A stretch of 23,265 nt of DNA from an uncultured bacterium (GTDB lineage: Bacteria > Actinomycetota > Coriobacteriia > Coriobacteriales > Coriobacteriaceae). The DNA is taken from assembly GCA_905215205.1 (NCBI GenBank), contig CAJMPK010000010.1:1-23265 (forward strand), in the 5' to 3' direction. This document shows positions 14,671-21,396 of the stretch, piece by piece. Below the pieces are notes generated by a model, which worked only from the letters and a program-made list of their open reading frames with translations, had not been told where the DNA came from and did not search any database. The number at the start of each line of letters is the position of its first letter. Position 1 is the first letter of the stretch. A program made the translations under genes and the position numbers.

Positions 14671-16190
14671 TGGTCCCTCCTTCCCTGGTACATCGCTGCC
14701 TCGAGCACGTGGTCCTGCGTCACCTGCTCGCTCTCGGCGACATCTGCGATCGTACGCGCGATACGCACCAGGCGCACGATACCGCGGCCCGTGAGATGTG
14801 TGCGCTTCGACAGGCCGAGCACACACTTCTCCGCCGCATCATCGAGCTCGAAGGTCGAAACGACGCCGTCAATGGACCGCGTCTCGTCATCCTCGGCCTC
14901 GGCATCCGCATCGTCCATACGGGATTCGCGCCAGGCGCGAAAGGCGCGACCGCGCACAACGTAGTCACGTAATTCGGCCGACGACATACCCTCCGCACCC
15001 TCGATAATCACTTGGGGATCGGGACGGGTCACATCGATCATCATGTCGATACGGTCGGCCAAAGGACCGCGCAGTTTAGACCGATAGCGCTCGACCATCG
15101 CCGCCGAGCAGCGACACGGCACTTCGCGATCTCCCAAAAAGCCGCAGGGGCAGGGATTGCTCGCGGCAAGCAGCTGAAAGCGCGACGGGAAGGTAAAGGC
15201 CCCGTCGACGCGTACGATCCTCACATAGCCGCGCTCGATGGGCTGACGCAATGTCTGCAGCACACCAGTGGGAAACTCGGCAAGCTCGTCCAAAAAGAGC
15301 ACGCCGCCATGAGCCAGGCTGATCTCACCCGGATGCACCGGGCGCCCGCCGCCAATGAGGCCAGCCGTTGAAATGCTGTGGTGGGGACTGCGGAAGGGCC
15401 GGTGCCCCGCCAACAAGCCATCAATGTTCTCACCCAAAACCGAATGGATGCACAGCGCCTCCTGTTGATCCTCAACGGAAAGCTCGGGCAGGATGCCGGT
15501 CATACGGCGTGCGAGCATCGTCTTGCCCGATCCCGGAGACCCGATCATGAGCAAGCCGAGTTCTCCTGCCGCCGCAAGCGCCATGCCGCGCTTAGCGACT
15601 TCCTGCCCCAGTACGTCGGCATAGTCGAGCTCGGGCTCAAAAGTAGCCTCAACACCCTCGGAATCCAGATAATGCCGCGCGGCATCGCCCATACCATGGG
15701 CAAGCTGAGACAAATGATCGATGAAGCCGCAATCCACGCCCGCAAGCGGCACATGCTGATCGGACCTGCCGGCAATAAAAGACAGCCCCATGTCGCGAGC
15801 CAGCAGCTGAAACGCCACCTCGCCCTTGACGGGAAGCACCGTACCGTCCAAGCCGAGCTCGCCGGCGATAAGACAGCGATCGAGGTTGTCACGGGGAATC
15901 TGCCCATCGGCCGCCAGAACCGCGATGGCGATGGGCAGATCAAAGCCGCTACCGGTCTTGCGAATATCGCCGGGCGCCAGATTGACCGTAATGCCCGAGC
16001 GCGGGATCTCGAACCCGGCGGAGCGCATCGCGCAGCGAATACGACCGCGTGACTCCATCACCTCCATACTCGGAATGCCGAGCATCTGGATGCCCGGAAC
16101 GCCGCCGGCAAGCGATACCTCGACCGTGACGGGAATCGCCTCGACGCCGCGGATGCAGGCAGCGTGAACGGCAAACGTCTCAAACGCCAT
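14667..16190 (-). CDS. comM: Magnesium-chelatase-like AAA+ ATPase ComM/YifB
   Basis: ComM is a hexameric helicase that promotes branch migration when transformed DNA is integrated. The N-terminal Lon-protease-like domain (about 1-170) is followed by the AAA+ module: Walker A GSPGSGKT (217-224), Walker B GGVLFLDELAEF (295-306), and the Cys-containing NPCPCGFLGD. The C-terminal Mg-chelatase domain ends in TIADVAESEQVTQDHVLEA. The length is 507 residues, against 506 for E. coli ComM. The ATG at 16188-16190 overlaps the yraN stop by one base (TGATG). The frame is open upstream, but that part lies inside yraN. It sits beside dprA, which fits a shared role in handling incoming DNA; no uptake machinery is in the window. 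Confidence 0.96.
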   Translation of the reverse strand: MAFETFAVHAACIRGVEAIPVTVEVSLAGGVPGIQMLGIPSMEVMESRGRIRCAMRSAGFEIPRSGITVNLAPGDIRKTGSGFDLPIAIAVLAADGQIPRDNLDRCLIAGELGLDGTVLPVKGEVAFQLLARDMGLSFIAGRSDQHVPLAGVDCGFIDHLSQLAHGMGDAARHYLDSEGVEATFEPELDYADVLGQEVAKRGMALAAAGELGLLMIGSPGSGKTMLARRMTGILPELSVEDQQEALCIHSVLGENIDGLLAGHRPFRSPHHSISTAGLIGGGRPVHPGEISLAHGGVLFLDELAEFPTGVLQTLRQPIERGYVRIVRVDGAFTFPSRFQLLAASNPCPCGFLGDREVPCRCSAAMVERYRSKLRGPLADRIDMMIDVTRPDPQVIIEGAEGMSSAELRDYVVRGRAFRAWRESRMDDADAEAEDDETRSIDGVVSTFELDDAAEKCVLGLSKRTHLTGRGIVRLVRIARTIADVAESEQVTQDHVLEAAMYQGRRDQ

Positions 16191-16675
16191 CACGACACCT
16201 GCCAATCGAACGCGTTGTACTGGTGCTCGATCTCGGCGATATGCCCGCCGCGGATGGTGACGCCAACGGCATCGAAGCGGATCGCCTTGAGCGGATAGTG
16301 CTCCATGAGATAGCAACTTGCGATGCGGCGGTAGCGGCGTTGCTTTTGGGCGTCCACGGCCTCCTCGGGAAAGACCCGCGTGTTGCAATCCAGTGCGACA
16401 CGTCTGGTCTTGACCTCGGCCATCACCACGACATCGTCGAGCTCATCGAGCAGCACCAGATCGGCCTCGCCCTCGGTGCAACGATAACCCTGCTCCAGCA
16501 AGGTGTAGCCGCGCTCGTTAAAGTAGTCGATGGTGATCAGCTCGCCCAGCATGCCCAGCTCGCGGGGACTGAGTCCCTTGATAAACTCGGGCGTCATCGC
16601 CCCGCAGTCGAGCTCGCCGTTTTCCCAACGCTCCTTGAGCTGCTGCGTCTTGCTCTTTTTGCCTGCGGCACACAT
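16190..16675 (-). CDS. yraN: UPF0102 family protein YraN (nuclease-fold)
   Basis: The protein has the restriction-endonuclease-like pattern of UPF0102: LGMLGELITIDYFNERGY, then a YRCTEGEADLVLLDE segment and VVVMAEVKTRR, giving the acidic/Lys residues of a PD-(D/E)xK site. The biochemical role of the family is not settled. It is 161 residues, longer than the usual 115-130; the first 45 or so residues (basic, then a GELDCGAMTPEF stretch) form an extension. The ATG at 16673-16675 has AAAGGAG about 5 nt upstream. The open frame further upstream runs into the intergenic hairpin and has no ribosome binding site of comparable quality. It is the first gene of the yraN-comM-dprA-trmFO-xerC unit. Confidence 0.85.
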   Translation of the reverse strand: MCAAGKKSKTQQLKERWENGELDCGAMTPEFIKGLSPRELGMLGELITIDYFNERGYTLLEQGYRCTEGEADLVLLDELDDVVVMAEVKTRRVALDCNTRVFPEEAVDAQKQRRYRRIASCYLMEHYPLKAIRFDAVGVTIRGGHIAEIEHQYNAFDWQVS

Positions 16676-16779
16676 GGGGTCTCCTTTCCCGCTCTCTGCA
16701 TTGCCTCGATAATGAGGGCAGGTTTCATGCGGGTAAGTACCGGAAGCAAACCAAAAGCCAACCAAATGCCGACAAATGA
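16676..16779 (-). other. Upstream region of the yraN operon, no convincing promoter
   Basis: The 104 nt between the rnhB terminator and yraN should hold the operon promoter. The best match I see on the minus strand is TTGGCT, a 16-nt spacer and TACTTA, which is poor at -10. I cannot name the promoter with confidence. Confidence 0.3.
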
Positions 16780-16815
16780 GGGGCCGCGCGCAACAATAGC
16801 GTTGCACGCGGCCCC
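16780..16815 (-). terminator. Hairpin terminator after rnhB
   Basis: A 15-bp stem pairs 16815-16801 with 16794-16780 around a 6-nt loop. On the minus strand the one odd pair is a U-G wobble; on the plus strand it is a C-A mismatch. This indicates that the minus-strand RNA is the functional one. TCATTTGTC follows, a weak T tract. It is 48 nt past the rnhB stop. Confidence 0.78.
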
Positions 16816-16863
16816 TACCAGCAGGTTTATAGAACCCTTCAGGTCCCTGTCTCCACAATTGGC

Positions 16864-17652
16864 CTAAAAAAGGCGCTCAGTCTGCAGAAAGTTTCCGCAA
16901 AAGCTCACACGGTGCAGCGGAGAAAGACCATGTTTGCGAATGGCCTCGATGTGCTCGGGGCTCGCATAGCCTTTCGATTCGGCCAAATGGTACTCGGGAT
17001 ACTCGGCATCATACTCGACCATCATCTCGTCACGCGTGACCTTGGCCATGATGGACGCCGCGGCGATACAGGCGATCTTGGCATCGCCCTTCACCACGTC
17101 GCGCTCGTTGGGAACGGCGCCAAGGGGGTTGCCGTCCATAAGCACGCAATCGGGCTCAAGCCCTGTATCGGCCACCGCACCCGCGACAGCGGCGCGAATG
17201 GCGCGGGCCATGCCCATCTCATCGATATCCGCAGGAGCGATATGGCAAAAGCCGATAGCAGTCGCCACCTCGGCAATCTTCACCGAGAGCAACTCGCGGC
17301 GCGCCGGCGTGAGCTTTTTGGAATCGTTGATGCCCCAGATGCGCGGCTCCATCGGAAGGCACACGGCGCACACCGTCAAAGGACCGGCCACCGAGCCGCG
17401 ACCCACCTCGTCGACACCCACGACCACGCCGTCACCGCCGAGCTCATGCATAAGCTCGTACATGCCGTTGACGCGCTCGCGCTCGGCAAGTTCCTTGGCA
17501 TGGCGCTTAAGAGCGCGCTCGCAAGCCTTGATCACTTGCTGGCGCGGATCCTCACGATAATGCTCCACGAGGGCGGGGATCTCCTCAAACGTGGCGCTCG
17601 CCAGCTCGCCGGCAACCTGCGATGCCGAAACCGAGCTCGTCATGTTGGCCAT
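16864..17652 (-). CDS. rnhB: Ribonuclease HII
   Basis: RNase HII removes ribonucleotides misincorporated in DNA and RNA from RNA:DNA hybrids. VGVDEVGRGSVAGPL (residues 79-92) holds the paired catalytic D81 and E82. MDGNPL has D173, and AAASIMAKVTRD (197-208) carries the last acidic residue. The conserved end YHLAESKGYASPEHIEAI is followed by GLSPLHRVSF. The 262 residues include a helical N-terminal extension of about 70, as in the Bacillus protein. ATG at 17650-17652 is chosen because AGGAGG lies 7 nt upstream; an in-frame ATG six codons earlier lacks one. A strong terminator ends only about 30 nt upstream. Confidence 0.96.
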   Translation of the reverse strand: MANMTSSVSASQVAGELASATFEEIPALVEHYREDPRQQVIKACERALKRHAKELAERERVNGMYELMHELGGDGVVVGVDEVGRGSVAGPLTVCAVCLPMEPRIWGINDSKKLTPARRELLSVKIAEVATAIGFCHIAPADIDEMGMARAIRAAVAGAVADTGLEPDCVLMDGNPLGAVPNERDVVKGDAKIACIAAASIMAKVTRDEMMVEYDAEYPEYHLAESKGYASPEHIEAIRKHGLSPLHRVSFCGNFLQTERLF

Positions 17653-17681
17653 ATCGGGGCCTCCTTGCATGCAAATCAGAT

Positions 17682-17711
17682 AAAAAGAAGGGCCACCCGA
17701 AGGTGGCCCTT
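17682..17711 (-). terminator. Rho-independent terminator after rplS
   Basis: AAGGGCCACC and GGTGGCCCTT form a perfect 10-bp stem (17711-17702 with 17697-17688) closed by a TTCG tetraloop. On the minus strand it is followed by CTTTTTATC. It lies 34 nt past the rplS stop and about 30 nt before the rnhB start. Confidence 0.95.
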
Positions 17712-17745
17712 GTGTCCAAACGAGTGGACAGACGCTGCGATCTTC

Positions 17746-18087
17746 TTAGCGCTTCTCGGGGATGCGAGCAGCCTTGCCCACCTTGTCGCGGAGGTAGTAC
17801 AGCTTGGCGCGACGGACGCGACCATGACGGACGACCTCGAGCTTGGCGATCTTGGGGCTGTGAAGCGGGAAGGTACGCTCAACACCAACACCGAAGGAAA
17901 TCTTGCGGACGGTGAAGGTCTCACGGGCACCGGCGCCGGCCATGCGGATGACGTCACCCTGGAAAACCTGGATGCGCTCGCGATCGCCTTCCTTAATGCG
18001 GTAGTGAACCTTGACGTTGTCGGCAACGCGGACCTGCGGGATGTCCTCGCGGATCTGCTGACGCTCGATTGCGCGGATGTAATCCAT
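17746..18087 (-). CDS. rplS: 50S ribosomal protein L19
   Basis: L19 sits at the 30S-50S interface. Diagnostic segments are VRVADNVKVHYRIKEGDRER, VFQGDVIRMAG and GVGVERTFPLHSPKI, followed by GRVRRAKLYYLRDKVGKAARI. The length is 113 residues, close to the E. coli protein (115). ATG at 18085-18087 has AAGGA 7 nt upstream; the TTG two codons earlier would leave no spacing. The gene has its own promoter and terminator. trmD and rimM, which often precede rplS, are not here; ppdK is. Confidence 0.97.
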   Translation of the reverse strand: MDYIRAIERQQIREDIPQVRVADNVKVHYRIKEGDRERIQVFQGDVIRMAGAGARETFTVRKISFGVGVERTFPLHSPKIAKLEVVRHGRVRRAKLYYLRDKVGKAARIPEKR

Positions 18088-18111
18088 GTGCAATTCCTTA
18101 CTCTTCTAGAG

Positions 18112-18135
18112 GTGCCGTACCACCTTGGCCGGCAC
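18112..18135 (-). promoter_or_regulatory. Hairpin in the rplS leader
   Basis: GTGCCG and CGGCAC form a 6-bp stem with a 12-nt loop about 25 nt before the rplS start codon and downstream of its promoter. L19 leader RNAs are known in other phyla; homology to them is not claimed. Confidence 0.4.
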
Positions 18136-18156
18136 GTAGTTGAACAAACGTATTCG

Positions 18157-18184
18157 AGTATACACGTGCGGGTTTCCGCTGCAA
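18157..18184 (-). promoter_or_regulatory. Promoter of rplS
   Basis: Minus-strand -10 TATACT (18162-18157) matches five of six consensus bases. The -35 TTGCAG (18184-18179) lies 16 nt upstream and matches TTG. Transcription would begin near 18150, with a leader of about 63 nt. Confidence 0.65.
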
Positions 18185-18226
18185 GAACAATTTTTTACGC
18201 AGACAAAAAGACAAAACCCGCACATG
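18163..18226. repeat. 13-bp inverted repeat around the rplS promoter -35
   Basis: Positions 18163-18175 pair with 18214-18226 with a single C-A mismatch, which is a G-U pair in minus-strand RNA; the core GTGCGGGTTT/AAACCCGCAC is perfect. The 38-nt loop is T/A-rich on the minus strand. One arm overlaps the promoter spacer. No T tract follows, so this is not a plain terminator. Confidence 0.6.
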
Positions 18227-18230
18227 ATAA

Positions 18231-18258
18231 CCGCCCGCCCCACGAATGAGACGGGCGG
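18231..18258 (-). terminator. Hairpin terminator after ppdK
   Basis: An 11-bp stem (18258-18248 with 18241-18231), seven pairs of it perfect G+C (CCGCCCG/CGGGCGG) and two G-T, closes a 6-nt loop. TTATCATG follows, so the T tract is poor. It lies 38 nt past the ppdK stop. Confidence 0.65.
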
Positions 18259-18296
18259 CATGAAGGGGGCTACGCCAGGCGTCTAAACCCAAAACG

Positions 18297-21047
18297 TTAG
18301 GCGGAACGCTTGGCCTCGAGCTTAGCCTGGGCGGCCGCAAGACGTGCGAGAGGCACGCGATAGGGTGAGCAGGACACGTAGTCCACATCGGCCACGTTAA
18401 ACAGGCCCTTGATGGACTTGGGGTCGCCGCCGTGCTCGCCGCACACGCCAAAGTGCATGTCGGGATTGGTGGCGCGACCCTTCTCGACGGCCATGCGCAC
18501 GAGCTCCAGCACCGCCGTGTCAATGGTCTCGAAGGGGTTGTCCTTCAAGATCTTCTTATGCATGTACAGCGGGATGAACTTGGCCTCGGCATCGTCACGA
18601 GAGAAGCCGAAAGTCGTCTGCGTAAGGTCGTTGGTGCCAAAGCAGAAGAAGTCGGCATAATGGGCGATCTCGTCGGCGACCATGCAGGCGCGTGGCAGCT
18701 CGAGCATCGTGCCCACGGGAATATTGAGCTCGACGCCCTCCTCGGCGGAAACCTCGGCGATCACGCGCTCGATGACCTCGCGGGTCTGGACATGCTCGGC
18801 CGTGATGGAAACAAGCGGAACCATGATCTCGGGACGCGGGTCGACGCCCTCCTTGATCAGGCGGGCGGCAGCCGTGGCCACGGCGCGAACCTGCATGAGC
18901 GGCAGATCGCTAAAGACGACGGACAGGCGCACACCGCGCAGGCCGAGCATCGGATTGGACTCGCCCATACCGTCGATACGGCGCAGGCGGGCACGCAGGG
19001 CGGCGAGCTCTTCCTCGCTGGCGCCGGCGGCCTCCTTCTTGGTGATGGAGACCTCGAGCTCACGCGGATTATCCAGGAACTCATGCAGCGGCGGATCGAG
19101 CAGGCGAACGACCACATCGCGACCGGACATGGTCTTGAACATCGCCAGGAAGTCCTCGGTCTGAACCTTGAGCAGGTCGGCCAGGGCCTGCCGCTTCACG
19201 GCCTCATCGTCAGACAGGATAAAGCTCTGGATGATGTTCTTACGGTCGCCCAGGAACATGTGCTCGGTGCGGCACAGACCGATGGCCTCGGCGCCAAACT
19301 CGAGCGCGAGCGCGGCATCCTCGGGGTTGTCAGCGTTGACGCGCACATGGTTGGCGTGGCCGCCGGTCTCGTCCAGACGAATCTCGTCGGCCCAGGACAG
19401 GATGGTGTCCAGGTCGCCGGTGAGCTCGGCCGAAACCAGATCAACGGCGCCGTCGACGACGATACCCTGGGTGCCGTCGATGGAGATGACATCGCCCTCG
19501 TGCAGCACGCGGTCGCTGCCCTCGATGCGCACGACCTTCTCGGCGGCGTCGATGTGAAAGCGCTCGACGCCGCAGACGCAGGGCGTACCCATACCGCGGG
19601 CGATAACGGCAGCATGGCTCGTCTTGCCACCGTGGCTGGTCAGGATGCCCTCGGCGGCGACCATGCCCTTCAGGTCGTCGGGGTTGGTCTCCCAGCGAAC
19701 CAGAATGACCTTGTGGCCCTCGTTGGCGCGCGCGACGGCATCGTCGCTCGAGAACACGACCTCGCCCACAGCGGCGCCGGGGCTGGCGTTCAGACCGCTG
19801 GCCAGAGCCTCGTATTTCTTGGAGGCGTCGAACTGCGGGTGCAGGAGCTGGTCGAGCTGCGCGGGATCGATGCGGCTCACGGCCTCCTCGCGGGTGATCA
19901 GGCCCTCCTCGACCATTTCGATGGCAATGCGCAGGGCGGCGGTAGCAGTGCGCTTACCCACGCGGGTCTGGAGCATCCAGAGCTTGCCCTGCTCGATGGT
20001 GAACTCGATATCGCACATATCGCGGTAATGGTCCTCGAGCGTCAGGAACACGCGCTCGAGCTCCTCGCCCGCGGACTCGAGGCCCGGGGTGGTCTTGAGG
20101 TCGGCGATGGGCTCGGTGTTGCGGATGCCGGCGACAACGTCCTCGCCCTGGGCGTTTACCAAAAAGTCACCGTAGAACTCCTTGGTGCCGTCGGCCGGGT
20201 TGCGCGTAAAAGCGACGCCGGTCGCGGAAGTCTCGCCCTTGTTGCCAAAGGCCATGGCCTGCACGTTGACGGCGGTGCCGAGCTCGTCGGAAATGCCATG
20301 CTGCTTGCGGTAGATGCAGGCGCGCTCATTCATCCAGCTGCCAAAGACAGCCTGGATGGCAAGGCGGAGCTGGAGCTCCGGGTCGTGTGGGAAGATGGGC
20401 TTGCCGTCGGCAACCTCGAGCTCGGGATACAGGGCGACCTCGACGTTCTCGGAGAAGATGCCCTTAAAGGTCTCGACGAGTTCCTGCAGGTCCTCGGCCA
20501 AGAGCTCGGAATCGACGCGAACGCCGGCGACCAGGCGGGCCTGGGTCAGGGCGTTCTCGAACAGGTCGGCATCGACACCCATGACGACATTGGAGAACAT
20601 CTGGATAAAGCGACGGTAGCTATCCCAGGCAAAACGCGGGTTTTGCGTCTGTGCGATAAGGCCCTGGACTGAGTCGTCGTTGAGGCCCAGGTTGAGGACC
20701 GTATCCATCATGCCGGGCATGGAGAACGGAGCACCCGAGCGAACCGACACGAGCAGCGGATCGGAGGCGTCGCCGAGCTTCTTGCCGCAGCGGGCCTCGA
20801 GGTCGGCCTCGGCGGCAACGATCTCATTGAGTGCGCCTTCAGGCCAGACATTGCCGGCGCCGGAGTACTCAACACAGGTCTGACAGGTAATGGTAAAGCC
20901 ACCGGGAACTGGCAAGCCGATGCGGCTCATCTCGGCAAGGTTTGCGCCCTTGCCGCCAAGCACGAAGTTCATGGACTTGTCGCCCTCAGTGACACAGGTG
21001 CCCTGGGCGTCGGTTCCAAAACGGTAAACCCTCTTGCAATCGCTCAC
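18297..21047 (-). CDS. ppdK: Pyruvate, phosphate dikinase
   Basis: PPDK interconverts pyruvate, ATP and phosphate with PEP, AMP and PPi. The N-terminal ATP-grasp domain begins with NFVLGGKGANLAEMSRIGLPVPGGF (residues 27-51). The swivelling phosphohistidine domain has GGKTSHAAVIARGMGTPCV: H478 carries the phosphate, and T476 is the regulatory threonine site two residues before it. The C-terminal PEP/pyruvate barrel has FCFGTNDLTQTTFGFSRDD and GVCGEHGGDP, with the catalytic Cys near residue 869. Its 916 residues are slightly longer than the usual 870-890. The start is GTG at 21045-21047, with AAGGGG 7 nt upstream. The predicted regulator PpsR is encoded directly upstream. In an anaerobe the enzyme may run in either direction. 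Confidence 0.97.
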   Translation of the reverse strand: MSDCKRVYRFGTDAQGTCVTEGDKSMNFVLGGKGANLAEMSRIGLPVPGGFTITCQTCVEYSGAGNVWPEGALNEIVAAEADLEARCGKKLGDASDPLLVSVRSGAPFSMPGMMDTVLNLGLNDDSVQGLIAQTQNPRFAWDSYRRFIQMFSNVVMGVDADLFENALTQARLVAGVRVDSELLAEDLQELVETFKGIFSENVEVALYPELEVADGKPIFPHDPELQLRLAIQAVFGSWMNERACIYRKQHGISDELGTAVNVQAMAFGNKGETSATGVAFTRNPADGTKEFYGDFLVNAQGEDVVAGIRNTEPIADLKTTPGLESAGEELERVFLTLEDHYRDMCDIEFTIEQGKLWMLQTRVGKRTATAALRIAIEMVEEGLITREEAVSRIDPAQLDQLLHPQFDASKKYEALASGLNASPGAAVGEVVFSSDDAVARANEGHKVILVRWETNPDDLKGMVAAEGILTSHGGKTSHAAVIARGMGTPCVCGVERFHIDAAEKVVRIEGSDRVLHEGDVISIDGTQGIVVDGAVDLVSAELTGDLDTILSWADEIRLDETGGHANHVRVNADNPEDAALALEFGAEAIGLCRTEHMFLGDRKNIIQSFILSDDEAVKRQALADLLKVQTEDFLAMFKTMSGRDVVVRLLDPPLHEFLDNPRELEVSITKKEAAGASEEELAALRARLRRIDGMGESNPMLGLRGVRLSVVFSDLPLMQVRAVATAAARLIKEGVDPRPEIMVPLVSITAEHVQTREVIERVIAEVSAEEGVELNIPVGTMLELPRACMVADEIAHYADFFCFGTNDLTQTTFGFSRDDAEAKFIPLYMHKKILKDNPFETIDTAVLELVRMAVEKGRATNPDMHFGVCGEHGGDPKSIKGLFNVADVDYVSCSPYRVPLARLAAAQAKLEAKRSA

Positions 21048-21284
21048 GATACTTCCCCTTCCATGCGCTCTCGCGCACGACCGTGGTGACGAATCGACCC
21101 GCCGGATGCGGGCCGTGAGGGAACTATACGGCGGGCGTTGAGCGGGCTTGCGTAGAGGGTGCGTGGTTTGGTAAACGAGGTAAATGTGGCGGTAAACGGT
21201 AGGTAAAGGTGGTTACCTTATGAAGATACCAACGCAAGAAACTTGCAGGTCAAATGCAATATTTTTGCTAAATCGCTTTACCAT
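21048..21284 (-). promoter_or_regulatory. Upstream region of ppdK with reiterated GGTAAA motif
   Basis: No gene is seen in this stretch of the 343-nt gap between ppsR and ppdK. A possible -10, TATAGT (minus strand, 21128-21123), lies about 76 nt before the GTG but has no good -35. Four plus-strand GGTAAA copies at 21170, 21179, 21191 and 21202, followed by GGTTACC at 21211, lie upstream of it. TTGACC is also seen on the minus strand near 21255. The promoter is not assigned. Confidence 0.35.
21170..21217. repeat. Four direct GGTAAA repeats plus GGTTACC
   Basis: Copies start at 21170, 21179, 21191 and 21202 (spacing 9, 12 and 11 nt), with GGTTACC at 21211-21217. The near-helical spacing and position about 125-170 bp before ppdK suggest protein-binding sites; this is inference. 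Confidence 0.6.
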
Positions 21285-21396
21285 AAGTAGCTAATTTGGG
21301 ACGGGGCTATTTTAGCTACCCCGGCTGAGGCCGCGAAGTTTTTGACCGATTGCCGACGGGGGTAGCTAAAAAAGCCCCGTCCCAAATTAGCTACTT
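21285..21396. repeat. 38-bp inverted repeat next to the ppsR stop codon
   Basis: Arms 21285-21322 and 21359-21396 pair with one mismatch (21309 against 21372), around a 36-nt loop. Each arm holds GTAGCTAA and TTAGCTAC, themselves an inverted repeat, flanking GGGACGGGGC. The ppsR TAG (21393-21391) lies inside the right arm. It could act as a terminator for ppsR: on the minus strand GGGGC is followed by six T inside the structure. It may instead be a mobile palindromic repeat. Confidence 0.85.

Noticed and set aside
14671..14826. Open upstream extension of dprA
   Set aside because: It overlaps the 3' end of comM and reads as an Arg/Gly-rich shadow; the ribosome binding site supports the ATG pair at 14665-14670.
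16191..16388. Open upstream extension of comM (66 more residues)
   Set aside because: It lies inside yraN in another frame, is Arg-rich and not family-like; the protein from ATG 16190 already has the normal length.
18432..20672. Long plus-strand open frame (746 codons) antisense to ppdK
   Set aside because: Its translation is a repetitive Leu/Gly/Asp/His-rich string with no domain, lying entirely inside ppdK; a composition artefact.
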